DNA from: Tepidiphilus sp. J10
GTDB lineage: Bacteria; Pseudomonadota; Gammaproteobacteria; Burkholderiales; Thiobacillaceae
DNA length: 38,842 nucleotides
Assembly (NCBI GenBank): GCA_945897865.1
Contig: CAMDHJ010000015.1
Span: 1 to 38,842 of the forward strand
Reading direction: 5' to 3'
Shown here: in pieces, positions 1 through 10,567 of the stretch
Layout of the letters: each line of letters begins with the position of its first letter
Numbering within the stretch: position 1 is the stretch's first letter
Position numbers and translations under genes: made by a program
The notes under the pieces: model-generated
Database searches by the model: none
What the model saw: only the letters and a program-made list of their open reading frames with translations
Told to the model about the DNA's origin: nothing

Positions 1-336
1 TTCGATCACCCTCACCAAATGGGTGAGCCCGCTACGCGTTCGATTGCGGGCCTGCCGAGCCGCCTGGCCGCGTTGCTCCTCCTTGCAGGGAACGACCATG
101 CGCGTCGTCGCGCCTTGCCAGACAACCCGGCAGACCCACACTCGAACGCGTCCAACAGAGGAATCTAGGATTAACCGTCACCCATTTTTCAACACCCTGT
201 TAAGGGCAATCAGCCCAATGAACCTACAAATCGAAACACAATTGCGCGTGCAGTGCGACAAGCTGACCTTGCTGACCGGTCCAGAGATATCAGCTGCATC
301 GCTTCAACTTTCTCACCCAAACCCAAGGATATCCTG
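1..336. other. Leading intergenic stretch, no gene recognised
   Basis: No convincing coding region ends or begins here. The open frames crossing it have irregular composition and no family resemblance. A small hairpin (CTCACC/GGTGAG, 11-27) sits at the left edge and could be the tail of a terminator for a gene outside the window, but no T-run follows. Positions 160-330 are AT-richer and probably hold the amidase promoter; I cannot pick out clear -35/-10 boxes. Confidence 0.5.
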
Positions 337-1170
337 ATGAAAATCAACAACCACCGTCTGTTGGACGACAACAACCAGCCGGTTCCCTATCGGGAAACCC
401 CAAACAAGGGGGGCGTCATGACACCGGAATATCTGGTCATCCACTACACCGCCGGCAGCAGTGCCGAGGGTTCGGTGGCCTGGATGTGCAATCCGGCGGC
501 GAAGGCGGCAGCGCATCTGGTCATCGGCCGTGACGGCAACATCACTCAACTGGCACCGTTCAACCGGGTCACCTGGCATGCCGGCCAGTCGCAGTGGGCT
601 GGGCGCAGCGGTCTGAACCAATTTTCGATCGGCATCGAACTCGATAACGCGGGCAAACTGGAACGCACCGGCAGCCATTGGCGCTCGGCGATCAGCAAGC
701 GCATCTATGCCGACGACGATGTACTCCTGGCCAACCACAAACATGACCGGCCTGGTTTGCCACCTATCGGTTGGCATGAATACAGTGAGGTTCAACTGGC
801 AACTGCGCGCGAAGTCAGCCAGATTCTGATGCAGAAATATGCGCTGCAAGATGTGCTTGGGCATGAAGATATCGCGCCCGGCCGCAAGAGCGACCCTGGC
901 CCCGCCTTCCCGATGGCCAGTTTTCGCGCCCACCTGATGGGCCGCGCCGACGATGAGGTTGAGCTGTACACCACCAGTGCCGCCCTGAATGTTCGCGCCG
1001 GGCCCGGCACCGAATTTGCCATACTGCCTGGCAGCCCACTGCCGATCGGGGTCAAGGTCACGTTGCTGGAACAACAGGGCCTATGGTGGCGGGTCGATGT
1101 GCTGGATACGGTGAACGGCGTGATGGACCTGGTTGGTTGGTGCCATAGCCGTTTCCTGACCAAGGCGTGA
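337..1170 (+). CDS. N-acetylmuramoyl-L-alanine amidase (Amidase_2) with C-terminal SH3b domain
   Basis: This predicted zinc amidase cleaves the bond between N-acetylmuramic acid and the L-Ala of the peptide stem. The PGRP/Amidase_2 fold is seen from VIHYTAG (first zinc His) through the SIGIELDN segment to GHEDIAPGRKSDPG (second His and the Asp/Lys region), roughly residues 25-205. A bacterial SH3 domain follows (LNVRAGPGTEF, GLWWRV, GWCHSRFL), a likely cell-wall binding module. No signal peptide is visible, so it either acts in the cytoplasm on recycled muropeptides, is released by lysis or a holin, or is a domesticated endolysin. I chose the ATG at 337 over the upstream in-frame GTG at 253 because AAGGAT lies at the right distance before it and homology begins there. 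It stands alone; the next gene is convergent on the minus strand. Confidence 0.88.
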   Translation: MKINNHRLLDDNNQPVPYRETPNKGGVMTPEYLVIHYTAGSSAEGSVAWMCNPAAKAAAHLVIGRDGNITQLAPFNRVTWHAGQSQWAGRSGLNQFSIGIELDNAGKLERTGSHWRSAISKRIYADDDVLLANHKHDRPGLPPIGWHEYSEVQLATAREVSQILMQKYALQDVLGHEDIAPGRKSDPGPAFPMASFRAHLMGRADDEVELYTTSAALNVRAGPGTEFAILPGSPLPIGVKVTLLEQQGLWWRVDVLDTVNGVMDLVGWCHSRFLTKA

Positions 1171-1293
1171 CAGATCGCGCGAGCTATTGCCTGCCTACGC
1201 CTGCTTGAGCCGTATATCGCCCGAAAGCCGTGTGGTCAGAGACACGAGGTTATTTTTGCCGGGTCTCCCGTAGGAGCGCTTTGGACGGCGCAC

Positions 1294-4200
1294 CTACGAC
1301 GCCAGCTTGCGCAATGCAGCACGCAAATCAACCGTCAATTGTGTCTGCGTAGTCTGAATTTCGGCTGCGAGTCGTTCGATATCATCAGCGGGGGCCTGTG
1401 AGGCAACGGCGGCTTCCAGTTTTGCCGCCAGTGCCTGCACAGCTACCGCGCCCAACGAGCCCGCTGCCCCCTTCAATGAATGCGCAACGCGACGTGCCTC
1501 CTCTTGTTCGCCAGCGGCAAGCTTTTCGCGCAACTTGTCCATGTCATTCTGGTGACCATCGATATACATCAGCAGCAGTCGTTGATAGATCGAAGCGCGG
1601 CCGCGGACCCGCTTGAGTCCTTCAGCCACATTGAGGCCAGAGATTGTCAATCTGGAAAGATCTACTTCATTTGCAACTTCATCTGCCGCCCCGGCAGGCT
1701 TCGCAACCTGCCTCTCGGGCGATTGGGTCTGAGGTGGTTGAGTCTGAAGGGGTTGGCGCGTCACAGATTGGGTATGACCACTGCTAGCCGGTAGCCATTT
1801 GAGCAAGCTGGCATACAGAGCTTCTGGATCAACCGGCTTTGCCACATGGTCATCCATGCCGGCTTGCATGCATTGCTGGCGATCTTCATCAAACACATTC
1901 GCGGTCATTGCCAGAATCGGCAGATGTCGATACTTGGGTATGGCCCGTATGGCACGGGTGGCAGCAAGACCATCCATCAGCGGCATTTGCACATCCATCA
2001 GGATCAGATCGTAGTGCTGTTTTTCCAGCATTCGCATGACATCCATGCCATTGGTGGCGACATCAGCATGGAATCCAATGTCGTTCAACAGCGCCAACGC
2101 CACTTCCTGATTCACCAGATTGTCTTCCGCCAGCAAGATGCGCATACCTCGCTGGCGGGACAGCGCAGTACGCACATCGCTAGACAGAATCAGCGCATCC
2201 TCAGGCATCAGTTCACCCAGTTCGAGCGGCAGGTCGCACCAGAATCGGCTGCCTCGTCCCGGCTCGCTGTCCACCCCGATGTCACTGCCTTCATCGCCGC
2301 CCATCAGGCTGATCAGCCGCTTGCTGATCGCCAGGCCGAGACCGGTGCCGCCATATTTTCGAGTGGTTGAGGTATCGGCCTGCTCGAACGCCTGGAACAA
2401 GCGAGCAATCTGATCCGGATTCATGCCGATGCCGGTATCACAGACCTCAAATCGGACGCGCAGCAATCTGTCCTTCTGTTCCAGCAGGCGCGCGGTCAGC
2501 GATATCACGCCTTGATCGGTGAATTTGACCGCATTGCCGGCAAAGTTGAGCAGCACCTGACCCAGACGCAGCGGATCTCCCCGCACCACCCAAGGTAAGG
2601 CGGGGTCAACTTCACTGGTCAATGCAATGCCTTTGCTGGTGGCATTTTCTCGAATCAGATCAAGCACATTGGCGAGCACCCGGTCGAGACGGAAATCGGA
2701 AATTTCGATCGTCATCTTGCCAGCCTCGATTTTAGAGATATCGAGAATGTCGTTGATGATGCCCAGCAAATGCCGCGCGGCATCCGATACCTTGGCCAGT
2801 TGCTCGATCTGCTTCGGTTCGGTGGCGGAGTTTCGCAGCAGATGCGTAAGGCCGATGATGGCGTTCATCGGTGTGCGTATCTCATGACTCATGTTGGCCA
2901 GGAAAGTCGACTTGGTTCGATTGGCATCTTCCGCCCGCTCGCGCGCGGCAATCAGTTCGGCCGTGCGTTGTGCGACCAGTGCTTCCAGGTGTCCGCGGTG
3001 TTGCTCAAGTTCTTGCTGAATGGTCTTGCGTTCACTGATGTCCTGGAATGTGCCGGCGATATAGGTGCCATCGGCCTCCTCCACGCGGCCGATACAGCGC
3101 AGCTCAACCCAGAAGCGGCGTCCGGATGGCAATTGCATTTCCGCTTCCAGCATGAACGGCTGACCATTTTCCCAGGCGAGTTTGAAGGCGGCGAGGATGC
3201 GCGATCTGAATTCGGGTGCGTAATACTCCAGTCGTTCCTCAAAACCTGGCGGGCTGCCGGGTGGCAATTCCAACAACCGGTAGATCTCTTCCGTCCATAC
3301 CACGACATGGCCTTTCAGATCGGTTTTCCAGCCACCGACCTTGGCAATGCGCTGGCTTTCGCGCAGGAAAAGACTGGATTCGGCCAATGCCCGTTCAGCA
3401 GCGCGTTGTTCGGTGACATCCTCGCCGGCACTGAGGCTGCCGATGATGCGGCCATCGGGGTTGCGGATCGAACTGGCATGCCAGGCAATCAGACGCAACT
3501 GTCCGGAACGGTTGATCACCGCATGTTCGTAATACTCCCTTTGTTGCATTTGTCCGGCGATGAATGCCTGGAATTTGGGATATTGATCCCGCATCCCTTC
3601 TGGCTGCGGCAGACACTGCGCAAACCAGGATGCACCCATCAGTTCTTCCACCTGATAGCCAAGCAGTTCGCAGCCTTTGCGGTTGATCAGGGTGATCCTG
3701 CCCGCTTCATCCAGCGCCACAATCACCGCTTCGATGGTGTCCAGGTAACGCTGACTGCGATCGCGCTCGATTCGGAGCGAAATTTCAGCCTGCTTGCGCT
3801 CCGTAATGTCGCGATTGACACCGCGCCGGCCTTGATATTCGATCTTGCTGCTGGCAACTGCCTGACATTGATGCTCAATCCAACGCGTACGGCCATCTTT
3901 TGTGATCAGGCGAAATTCCATGTGCTTATGGGCAACATCGTTCCGGTCTGAATTCACATCGCGCCAATGCGTTTGCCAGATTTCCTGATCGTAGGGATGC
4001 ATGATCTCGCTCATCAGGTCGGGCTTGTCGATGAAATCCTGCGGCGAGTAGCCGGTGATCGTTTCACAACCAGGTGATACATACCGATAGCGACCATCAA
4101 CGCCCAGCCAGTACTGCCAATCGGTCGAATAGTCGGCCAGGATGCGGTAGCGCTCTTCACTTTCCGCCAAACGGAACTGGGCCAGTTTTTGCTCGGTAAT

Positions 4201-7200
4201 GTCCTGCACGGTACCAATCGCCTGGATGGGCTTGCCTTCAGCAAAGCTGATCTGCGCTCTTTCCCGCACCCATTTTTCCGACTGGTTCACCCGGATGCGG
4301 TGTTCGATGTCATAGGGCGCGCCACGCAAGGCATTGTTCCAGGCGGCCAACACAGCGGCTTGATCATCAGAATGGATGTGCCCGATGAATATTTCCATGC
4401 TGATCGGTGTGGCTGGATCGATACCGAAAATTCGATAGATTTCATCCGACCAGTTCAATTCTCCGGATTCAATTTCCAACCACCAACTGCCAAACTGAGC
4501 CACCTGTTGCGCCAAAATCAAGGCTGCTTCACTCTGGCGCAGCCGTTCTTCCGCCTGCTTACCCTGATGAATATCAACATGCACGCCGATCATGCGCAGC
4601 GGTTTTCCGTCTGGCGTGTATGCAACCAACAAACCGCGTGCCTGTATCCACTTCCACCAACCTTGCTTGTGGCGAAAGCGAAAATCGATCCTGTATTCCG
4701 GCGTTTCGCCGGCGAAATACGCCTTGAGAACCTGCTTCACACGCGATTCGTCTTCTGGATGCAGCAGGCTTTGAAAAACCTCGAAACTGCCGGTCAATTC
4801 TTCTGCCTTGTAACCGATCATCTCCAGCCACAAAGGCGAAAAATAAGTCGCACCCGTTTCGATATTCCAGTCCCAGACACCGAGGCCGCTGCCTTCAAGC
4901 GCAAATTTCCAGCGCATCTCCGCTTCACGCAGCGCCTGATCGGTCGCTTTGCGTTGGCTGATATCGCTGAAAATGGTGGCAAAAGCGTTGCTGCGCCAAG
5001 GTACGACGGAAATTGAAAAATATTTCTGCAGCGGTGCAAACCAGGCTTCGAACATGACTGGCAACCCGCTCGCCACAACGCCGGCATACTTACTCAGAAA
5101 AGGCGGCGCCTCGGCTCCATAAGCCGCGCATGAGAGCTGTCCGACAACCTTGGCAGGATCGATATCCAGAATCGACACATAGGCGGCATTGACTTCGAGT
5201 ATCCGGTACTCCACCGGCTGTTGGTTTTCATCCAGCAGCAATTCATGCAGCGCAACGCCCTCCGCCATACTGTCGAACAGATTGTGGAATCGCTCTTCGC
5301 TGGCGCGGAGCGCCAGTTCTGCTTGTTTGCGCTGAGTGATATCTCGGCAGACCGTGATGATTACATTCTGACCATCGATTGATGCACCGGTGGCACTGAT
5401 TTCAACCGGATAGACACTGCCATCCTTGCGTCGATGCATGCTTTCGAAGGTCGCATCAATGTGGGAAAGATCAGCAAAACCGGACCGAACCTGAGCTTCG
5501 TTCAAGTTGGCATCAAAGTCCCAGGTATGCAGGTTCGGCAACTCAGCCAGCGAATAACCAAGCATTTCGGCGAAGCGGTAGTTGGCTTCGACGATGCTGT
5601 GCTCCTGATCCAGGATCGCAATGCCATCCCGTGACAGGTTCATTAATTGCCGCCGCCTGACTTCGGCTTCGCGCGCTTGGGTGATGTCGTGCGCAACCCC
5701 CAGGACACCGATCAAACGGCCATCCGGTGCACGCATCGCCGTCTTGGTGGTTTCAAACAGGCCGCGATAGCCACCATCCGCGTTGGTCAGCCATTCTTCG
5801 TTGCTGCGCGGACGCTCGGCAACCGAAGCGGCCAAGTCATTGGCGCGGAAAAAATCAGCAAACTCCGGATCAACAAAGTCGTAATCGGTCTTGCCGACGA
5901 TATCGGCTTCCTTGGCGCCATATAACTGTTCGAAGCGTGGATTGCAGGCGAGATAAACCCCTCGTGGGTCTTTTAACCAGACCAGATCGGGAATCGTCTG
6001 GATCAATGTCTTGAAAAAGCCACGCTCATATTCCAGTGCTTTCTTCGCCTCGATCCGGTCGGTGATTTCACGCGCAAAGCCAACCGTTCCGATGACCTGT
6101 CCATCCAGTGTCACCGGCGATTTGTAGGTCTCCAGCCAGAAGCGGCGACCGTTTTCTTCAATTTCCTCTTCCACTGTTTTGGCTTGACCGCTTTCCAGCA
6201 CCGCCCGGTCATCCGCCTGAAAATGACTCGCCAGTTCGAGCGGCCAGAAATCATCGTCACTTTTACCTACCATGCCTTCCGGATCAGCCTGCCCGGCTAC
6301 TTTTGCGTAGGCCTGATTGACCGCCAGCAAACGGCTCTCGCGGTCCTTCAGCCAGACCATGAAAGGAAAATTGTTGAGTACCGCCCGCTGGTAACGATCG
6401 CGTCTTTGCAGTTCATCCTGAGCGGTCTTGAGCTGGCCGATATCGCGCGAGAGGCCAAGCAATGCCGGTTTACCGTTCCACGATCCCTTAACAATGCGGG
6501 TATCGACCTGAATTTCACTGCCATCCGCGCGCAGCAACGGCAACGGACAGGATTCGCGCTTGCCGGCCAACATTTCGCCGACCACACGCCAGGCTTCCTC
6601 ATGGACCCTCGCCGGATGCACCGACAAAACCGATTGGCCAAGCAGGCTGTCGTCATAGCCCAGGCGAGACTTGACGGCAGGATTGACATGTTGAATTCGG
6701 CCTTCGCCATCCAGAACAAAAACAAAATCCGTGATGGCCTGAAAAAATCCATCCAGATTCCGCCGCTGCTGCAATGCTTCCTGCCGCACCTGAAGTCGTT
6801 CCAGCGCCTGACCCAGCTGCCGTGCAATCGATTCAAGAAAAGTCACGATCTGCGACGGCATGCTCAGTACATGCTTGCTGGCCAGATTCAGACTGGCGTA
6901 AATGTGCCCGGAAACGGCGATGGGATACACCAGCAGCGAGGTGATGCCCTCCGCCCGAAGTTGGGGTTGCCTGATCAGATCGGGATCGGTGCAGTGCAGG
7001 GTGGGCTGGTAACAACTGCACACCGCGCGTCCCGCCTGCAGCAGCTTGGCTCTTGGACTTGTAGGCTCGATCTCGCCCGCTTGGTCGATGAACTCGGTGC
7101 TGATACCGCGACTGGCGACCAGCTTGTAGCCACCGTCGGGGCGCAATTCGTAGAGACCGCCGCCATCCAGTTCAGTCAGAGACAGCACGGTATCCAACAC

Positions 7201-7713
7201 CGCTTCAACCAGGTCGGCGTGTTCGGGATTATCGAGCAGTGTCTGATTGAACTTCTGCTGCAGTAACAACAGCTGTTCCTGCTGCTTGCGCTGGGTGATA
7301 TCCACTTTAGTGCCCAGCGTGCGCAGCGGATTGCCTTCTGCATCGCGCTCAACGACACATCCCCGCGCGTCCAGCCAGGTCGTATTGCCGTCGGGGCGGA
7401 TGAAGCGATATTCCAGACGAAATGGCGCATCGCTTGCGAGGTAGGTCCGTATCGCAGTTTCGGCGACCGATCGATCGTCAACATGGATGCAGGCAATCCA
7501 TTCCGCCAAATGAGCAAACTCACCGACGGGATAATCATTGCCCAACCAACTGCGTAACTTTGGGCTGTAGTGCATCCGGTCGTTCAGATGGTCGTACTCC
7601 CAGTAACCGGTATCAAGGGCTTCCAGAACGTGCTTCAAATCAGGTTCTGTCTGCTGAACGGTCAGGTTTTCCGGCGTGTCGTCGACAACCAGCACGGTCT
7701 CTTTTACAGGCAT
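1294..7713 (-). CDS. Giant hybrid sensor histidine kinase (11 PAS, GAF, HisKA, HATPase, REC, HPt)
   Basis: A 2139-residue cytoplasmic phosphorelay kinase with no membrane segment. Approximate order: PAS1 22-140, GAF 150-310, PAS2 325-425, PAS3 440-550, PAS4 565-678, PAS5 690-792, PAS6 806-920, PAS7 930-1050, PAS8 1060-1173, PAS9 1185-1302, PAS10 1313-1433 and PAS11 1445-1558. Most PAS units end in a D-I-T-x-R/Q-K motif. A coiled linker leads to HisKA with H-box SHEIRTPMN (phospho-acceptor H1610), then an HATPase with N, G1 (DTGIGM) and G2 (GGTGLGLAI) boxes, a receiver (DVQMP, D1907) and HPt ([10 protein letters not shown]2078). After the G2 box, [10 protein letters not shown] carries about four more residues than the usual GGEIGV. 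The N-terminus ([11 protein letters not shown]) copies the first strand of a receiver but runs straight into PAS1, so an N-terminal receiver seems to have been deleted. The start at 7713 has no strong Shine-Dalgarno. The partner and output are unknown; the free receiver at 19.2-19.6 kb is a candidate but not adjacent. Confidence 0.93.
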   Translation of the reverse strand: MPVKETVLVVDDTPENLTVQQTEPDLKHVLEALDTGYWEYDHLNDRMHYSPKLRSWLGNDYPVGEFAHLAEWIACIHVDDRSVAETAIRTYLASDAPFRLEYRFIRPDGNTTWLDARGCVVERDAEGNPLRTLGTKVDITQRKQQEQLLLLQQKFNQTLLDNPEHADLVEAVLDTVLSLTELDGGGLYELRPDGGYKLVASRGISTEFIDQAGEIEPTSPRAKLLQAGRAVCSCYQPTLHCTDPDLIRQPQLRAEGITSLLVYPIAVSGHIYASLNLASKHVLSMPSQIVTFLESIARQLGQALERLQVRQEALQQRRNLDGFFQAITDFVFVLDGEGRIQHVNPAVKSRLGYDDSLLGQSVLSVHPARVHEEAWRVVGEMLAGKRESCPLPLLRADGSEIQVDTRIVKGSWNGKPALLGLSRDIGQLKTAQDELQRRDRYQRAVLNNFPFMVWLKDRESRLLAVNQAYAKVAGQADPEGMVGKSDDDFWPLELASHFQADDRAVLESGQAKTVEEEIEENGRRFWLETYKSPVTLDGQVIGTVGFAREITDRIEAKKALEYERGFFKTLIQTIPDLVWLKDPRGVYLACNPRFEQLYGAKEADIVGKTDYDFVDPEFADFFRANDLAASVAERPRSNEEWLTNADGGYRGLFETTKTAMRAPDGRLIGVLGVAHDITQAREAEVRRRQLMNLSRDGIAILDQEHSIVEANYRFAEMLGYSLAELPNLHTWDFDANLNEAQVRSGFADLSHIDATFESMHRRKDGSVYPVEISATGASIDGQNVIITVCRDITQRKQAELALRASEERFHNLFDSMAEGVALHELLLDENQQPVEYRILEVNAAYVSILDIDPAKVVGQLSCAAYGAEAPPFLSKYAGVVASGLPVMFEAWFAPLQKYFSISVVPWRSNAFATIFSDISQRKATDQALREAEMRWKFALEGSGLGVWDWNIETGATYFSPLWLEMIGYKAEELTGSFEVFQSLLHPEDESRVKQVLKAYFAGETPEYRIDFRFRHKQGWWKWIQARGLLVAYTPDGKPLRMIGVHVDIHQGKQAEERLRQSEAALILAQQVAQFGSWWLEIESGELNWSDEIYRIFGIDPATPISMEIFIGHIHSDDQAAVLAAWNNALRGAPYDIEHRIRVNQSEKWVRERAQISFAEGKPIQAIGTVQDITEQKLAQFRLAESEERYRILADYSTDWQYWLGVDGRYRYVSPGCETITGYSPQDFIDKPDLMSEIMHPYDQEIWQTHWRDVNSDRNDVAHKHMEFRLITKDGRTRWIEHQCQAVASSKIEYQGRRGVNRDITERKQAEISLRIERDRSQRYLDTIEAVIVALDEAGRITLINRKGCELLGYQVEELMGASWFAQCLPQPEGMRDQYPKFQAFIAGQMQQREYYEHAVINRSGQLRLIAWHASSIRNPDGRIIGSLSAGEDVTEQRAAERALAESSLFLRESQRIAKVGGWKTDLKGHVVVWTEEIYRLLELPPGSPPGFEERLEYYAPEFRSRILAAFKLAWENGQPFMLEAEMQLPSGRRFWVELRCIGRVEEADGTYIAGTFQDISERKTIQQELEQHRGHLEALVAQRTAELIAARERAEDANRTKSTFLANMSHEIRTPMNAIIGLTHLLRNSATEPKQIEQLAKVSDAARHLLGIINDILDISKIEAGKMTIEISDFRLDRVLANVLDLIRENATSKGIALTSEVDPALPWVVRGDPLRLGQVLLNFAGNAVKFTDQGVISLTARLLEQKDRLLRVRFEVCDTGIGMNPDQIARLFQAFEQADTSTTRKYGGTGLGLAISKRLISLMGGDEGSDIGVDSEPGRGSRFWCDLPLELGELMPEDALILSSDVRTALSRQRGMRILLAEDNLVNQEVALALLNDIGFHADVATNGMDVMRMLEKQHYDLILMDVQMPLMDGLAATRAIRAIPKYRHLPILAMTANVFDEDRQQCMQAGMDDHVAKPVDPEALYASLLKWLPASSGHTQSVTRQPLQTQPPQTQSPERQVAKPAGAADEVANEVDLSRLTISGLNVAEGLKRVRGRASIYQRLLLMYIDGHQNDMDKLREKLAAGEQEEARRVAHSLKGAAGSLGAVAVQALAAKLEAAVASQAPADDIERLAAEIQTTQTQLTVDLRAALRKLAS

Positions 7714-7807
7714 TTATTTTGGAATCTCAACATTGGATTCACCTTGATTCGGCAGCTTGCACTGTAAAAAAGTGAGTCCTGGTTATCGACCGGAAAGGCA
7801 TATTACT

Positions 7808-10174
7808 TTAGATATATCCATGCTTTATTGTCAGCGCCTGCTGCATGGCAACCCAGGCTTGGCCGAGGCTCAAACCCCCATCATTCGGCGGTACCTGCCG
7901 GGGCATCAGCACGTTGAGGCCGCTCCGGCTCAACAAGTGCATCAAGCGGCGTGAAAGCACCTGGTTCAGAAAACAACCGCCGCTCAATGCAATCGTGCGC
8001 AGCCCCTGCCCGGCAGCGGCCTGGCCGACCCAGTCGGCCAGTGCGTACGCCAGGGTGGCATGAAAAATCGCCGCACCGAATGCCGCGTCAGGTTGATCGG
8101 CAATGCCTGCCAGCAAGGGCAGCAGATCGAGTTCGCTGAATGGGTTGCCCGCGTTCAGACGATGTGTGTTCAAACAATATCCATCGCGCATCGGCGCGAC
8201 ATCGCCATAACTTGCCGCCATGCCTTCCAGCAACATCGCCGCCTGGCCTTCGTAGGCCATCACTTCGCGGGCGCCGAGCAGACCGGCTGCAGCATCGAAC
8301 CAACGTCCCAGACTGCTGGTCAGCGGGCAATTCAGCTTGCGCGCCAGAATCTGTTGCAGCTGCGCGGCAGCCGCCTGGTCGGCAAAGCGAGTCGCGATCT
8401 GGTCACCCCGATCCATTTGAAACAGCGCCGCCGCCGCCATCCGCCAGGGCTCTTTTGCGGCCTTGTCTCCGCCCGGCAACCCAATTGGAGCGAGGCAACC
8501 CAGACGGGTAAAACCCGCGCGTTCAAACCGCAGCAACTCGCCACCCCAGGCGTTGCCGTCGCTACCGAGGCCGATGCCGTCCAGCGCCAGACCGAGCATC
8601 GGTTCGCATAGACCATGTTCTGCAGCCACGGCGGCGACATGGGCATGATGGTGTTGCACCGCGATTGCAGGCACCTGCCACTCTGCGGCGAGTTCCATCG
8701 CGTGGCGCGTGCTGAAGAAATCTGGATGCAGATCGTGCGCGATGACGTCCGGCCGGACTTGCAGGATGTCGAGCAGATGCCGGCTGACTTCGATCAGCAT
8801 GCCGATGCTGGCCGGATTGTCGAGACTGCCGATGTGTTGCGAAACAAAAGCTTCATCGCCGCGCGTGACGCAGATCGTGTTCTTCAGATAGCCGCCCAGC
8901 GCCAACACCGAAGGTCCGCTGGCCGGCAAGCGCACTGGCAAACGGATGGCGCGCGGGGTATAGCCGCGCGCGCGGCGGATGAACTGGGGTGCGCCGGTTG
9001 CGCTGATACGCAGCACGCTGTCGTCGCAGCGCACAACGATGTCGCGGTCGTGCATCAGCACCGCATCGGCAATGCCGGCCAAGCGTGCAACCGCTTCGGC
9101 GTTGTCGATCACCAACGGTTCGCCACCAGGATTGGCGCTGGTCATCACCAACAACAGCGCTTGCTCTTGCTGCATCCATGCCGTGCCCACTGGCTGCCCG
9201 GCGGCGGCATGCCACAGCAGCCAGTGCAGCGGCGTGTACGGCAACATGATGCCTAGCCAGGCCAGTCCGGGCGCAAGTTCAGGGAAATCCGTATCGGCAA
9301 TGGCCTGTTTACGCAACAGCACGATCGGCCGCTCGGGTGATTGCAACAGGTCGGCCTCCGCCGCGCTGATCAGCACCCAAGGTGAGATCGATCGGGGATT
9401 GGCGGCCATGATCGCGAACGGCTTTTCATCACGCTGCTTGCGGCCACGCAAACGTTTTACCGCGTCGGCATTGCGTGCGTCACATGCCAGATGAAAACCG
9501 CCCAGGCCTTTGATCGCGACGATGCGGCCGGCGCGCAGCTCGTCCAGCGTGGCGGCGATCGGGTCTGATAGTGCTTCTAACGACGTTGCTTCACCGCGGG
9601 CATCAAGCCGCACCAATGCCAGCTTCGGCCCGCAAACCGGGCAAGCCGTTGGCTCGGCATGGAAGCGTCGATCCGCCGGATTGCGATATTCACGCCCGCA
9701 GGCCGAGCACAGCGGGAACTTCGCCATGCTGGTCTGGGCGCGGTCGTAAGGTAGTTTGTGAGTCAGCGTGTAGCGCGGACCACAATGCGTGCAGTTGATG
9801 AAGGCATATCGCCAGCGCCGGTCGCTTGGATTGAACATCTCCGCCAGGCAATCGGCACAGACCGCCGTGTCGTGGCCGATCATCGTCGCCGCCTGACCAG
9901 CGCCGCTTTCCAGGATGTTGAAATCGGTCAGCATCTGGTCGACCGGAGCATCAAGCCAGGTCAGTTCGCGCACCTGAGCCAGCGGCGGAATTTCTAACGG
10001 CAAACGGCGGCTGAAGGCTGCAAGCTGATCTGGTGTACCAATCGCCAGCACATCAACCCCGGCGGCATCATTGCGCACCCAGCCAGTCAGTTTCAATTCA
10101 TGTGCCAGATGCCAGACATAAGGCCGAAAGCCGACACCCTGAACAATGCCGGTAATGCGGATGCGGCGTTGCAT
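7808..10174 (-). CDS. hypF: Carbamoyltransferase HypF (hydrogenase maturation)
   Basis: HypF turns carbamoyl phosphate and ATP into carbamoyl-AMP and transfers the carbamoyl group to the C-terminal Cys of HypE, the first step to the CN ligands of NiFe-hydrogenase. In order the sequence shows an acylphosphatase domain (VQGVGFRPYVW near residues 8-18), two C-X2-C...C-X2-C zinc fingers (CADC...CTHC, then CSAC...CPVC, about 105-180), a YrdC-like domain (about 205-385) and a Kae1-like C-terminal domain with metal motif HHHAHV. The length of about 788 aa is in family range (E. coli 750). I prefer the ATG at 10174 because family members begin just before this acylphosphatase strand. The frame stays open to ATGs at 10240 and 10324, and none has a clear Shine-Dalgarno. 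No other hyp or hydrogenase gene is in the window, so this copy is an orphan. Confidence 0.93.
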   Translation of the reverse strand: MQRRIRITGIVQGVGFRPYVWHLAHELKLTGWVRNDAAGVDVLAIGTPDQLAAFSRRLPLEIPPLAQVRELTWLDAPVDQMLTDFNILESGAGQAATMIGHDTAVCADCLAEMFNPSDRRWRYAFINCTHCGPRYTLTHKLPYDRAQTSMAKFPLCSACGREYRNPADRRFHAEPTACPVCGPKLALVRLDARGEATSLEALSDPIAATLDELRAGRIVAIKGLGGFHLACDARNADAVKRLRGRKQRDEKPFAIMAANPRSISPWVLISAAEADLLQSPERPIVLLRKQAIADTDFPELAPGLAWLGIMLPYTPLHWLLWHAAAGQPVGTAWMQQEQALLLVMTSANPGGEPLVIDNAEAVARLAGIADAVLMHDRDIVVRCDDSVLRISATGAPQFIRRARGYTPRAIRLPVRLPASGPSVLALGGYLKNTICVTRGDEAFVSQHIGSLDNPASIGMLIEVSRHLLDILQVRPDVIAHDLHPDFFSTRHAMELAAEWQVPAIAVQHHHAHVAAVAAEHGLCEPMLGLALDGIGLGSDGNAWGGELLRFERAGFTRLGCLAPIGLPGGDKAAKEPWRMAAAALFQMDRGDQIATRFADQAAAAQLQQILARKLNCPLTSSLGRWFDAAAGLLGAREVMAYEGQAAMLLEGMAASYGDVAPMRDGYCLNTHRLNAGNPFSELDLLPLLAGIADQPDAAFGAAIFHATLAYALADWVGQAAAGQGLRTIALSGGCFLNQVLSRRLMHLLSRSGLNVLMPRQVPPNDGGLSLGQAWVAMQQALTIKHGYI

Positions 10175-10531
10175 GACTTCGCCGCTGGCCTGACGTACGA
10201 CTTGAATCAATAAACCCCGCGAAGTTTCGATTGCCGACATGCCAGCATTTTCGCCCAGGATGATGGCCTTCACTACCGAATTCAGACTGATCGCATGGCG
10301 ACATTTCAAGTTGGTACTCAACAAAGGACACCATCAAGATGCAAGATCATGCCGATCACCAGGCTGCAAGCTGCAGCAGGTTTCGTCTATTTGCAGTGCG
10401 AATGTATGGCAAGCGAATATTGCCTACACGTCATATCGATTAGAAAGCGATACAGAAATCAGGGTCTTTATTGCTATATAAGCGGTCGCTTGTTGACTCT
10501 ATTTGCCGTGATGGTTAGTTTTGCAGACCTG

Positions 10532-10547
10532 AGGCGTTGCAACGCCT
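10532..10547. promoter_or_regulatory. Perfect 16-bp palindrome upstream of the exported Pro/Ala-rich gene
   Basis: AGGCGTTGCAACGCCT is its own reverse complement, lies 20 bp before the ATG at 10568 and is followed by TCTTTTAT. A TTGACT box at 10493-10498 could be the -35 of a promoter whose product carries this palindrome in its leader. It could be an operator or a leader hairpin that attenuates translation. The sequence alone does not decide. Confidence 0.4.
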
Positions 10548-10567
10548 TCTTTTATAAGGCAACCAGC

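Noticed and set aside
23-337. Open frame of 104 codons at the left edge
   Set aside because: Overlaps the amidase start region, has irregular composition and no family resemblance.
313-1074. 253-codon frame on the minus strand
   Set aside because: Antisense to the amidase, which has clear zinc-ligand motifs; this is a by-product of high GC.
2770-3951. 393-codon plus-strand frame
   Set aside because: Antisense to the sensor kinase PAS/HisKA region; no domain recognised.
6184-7266. 360-codon plus-strand frame
   Set aside because: Antisense to the kinase; no recognisable motif.
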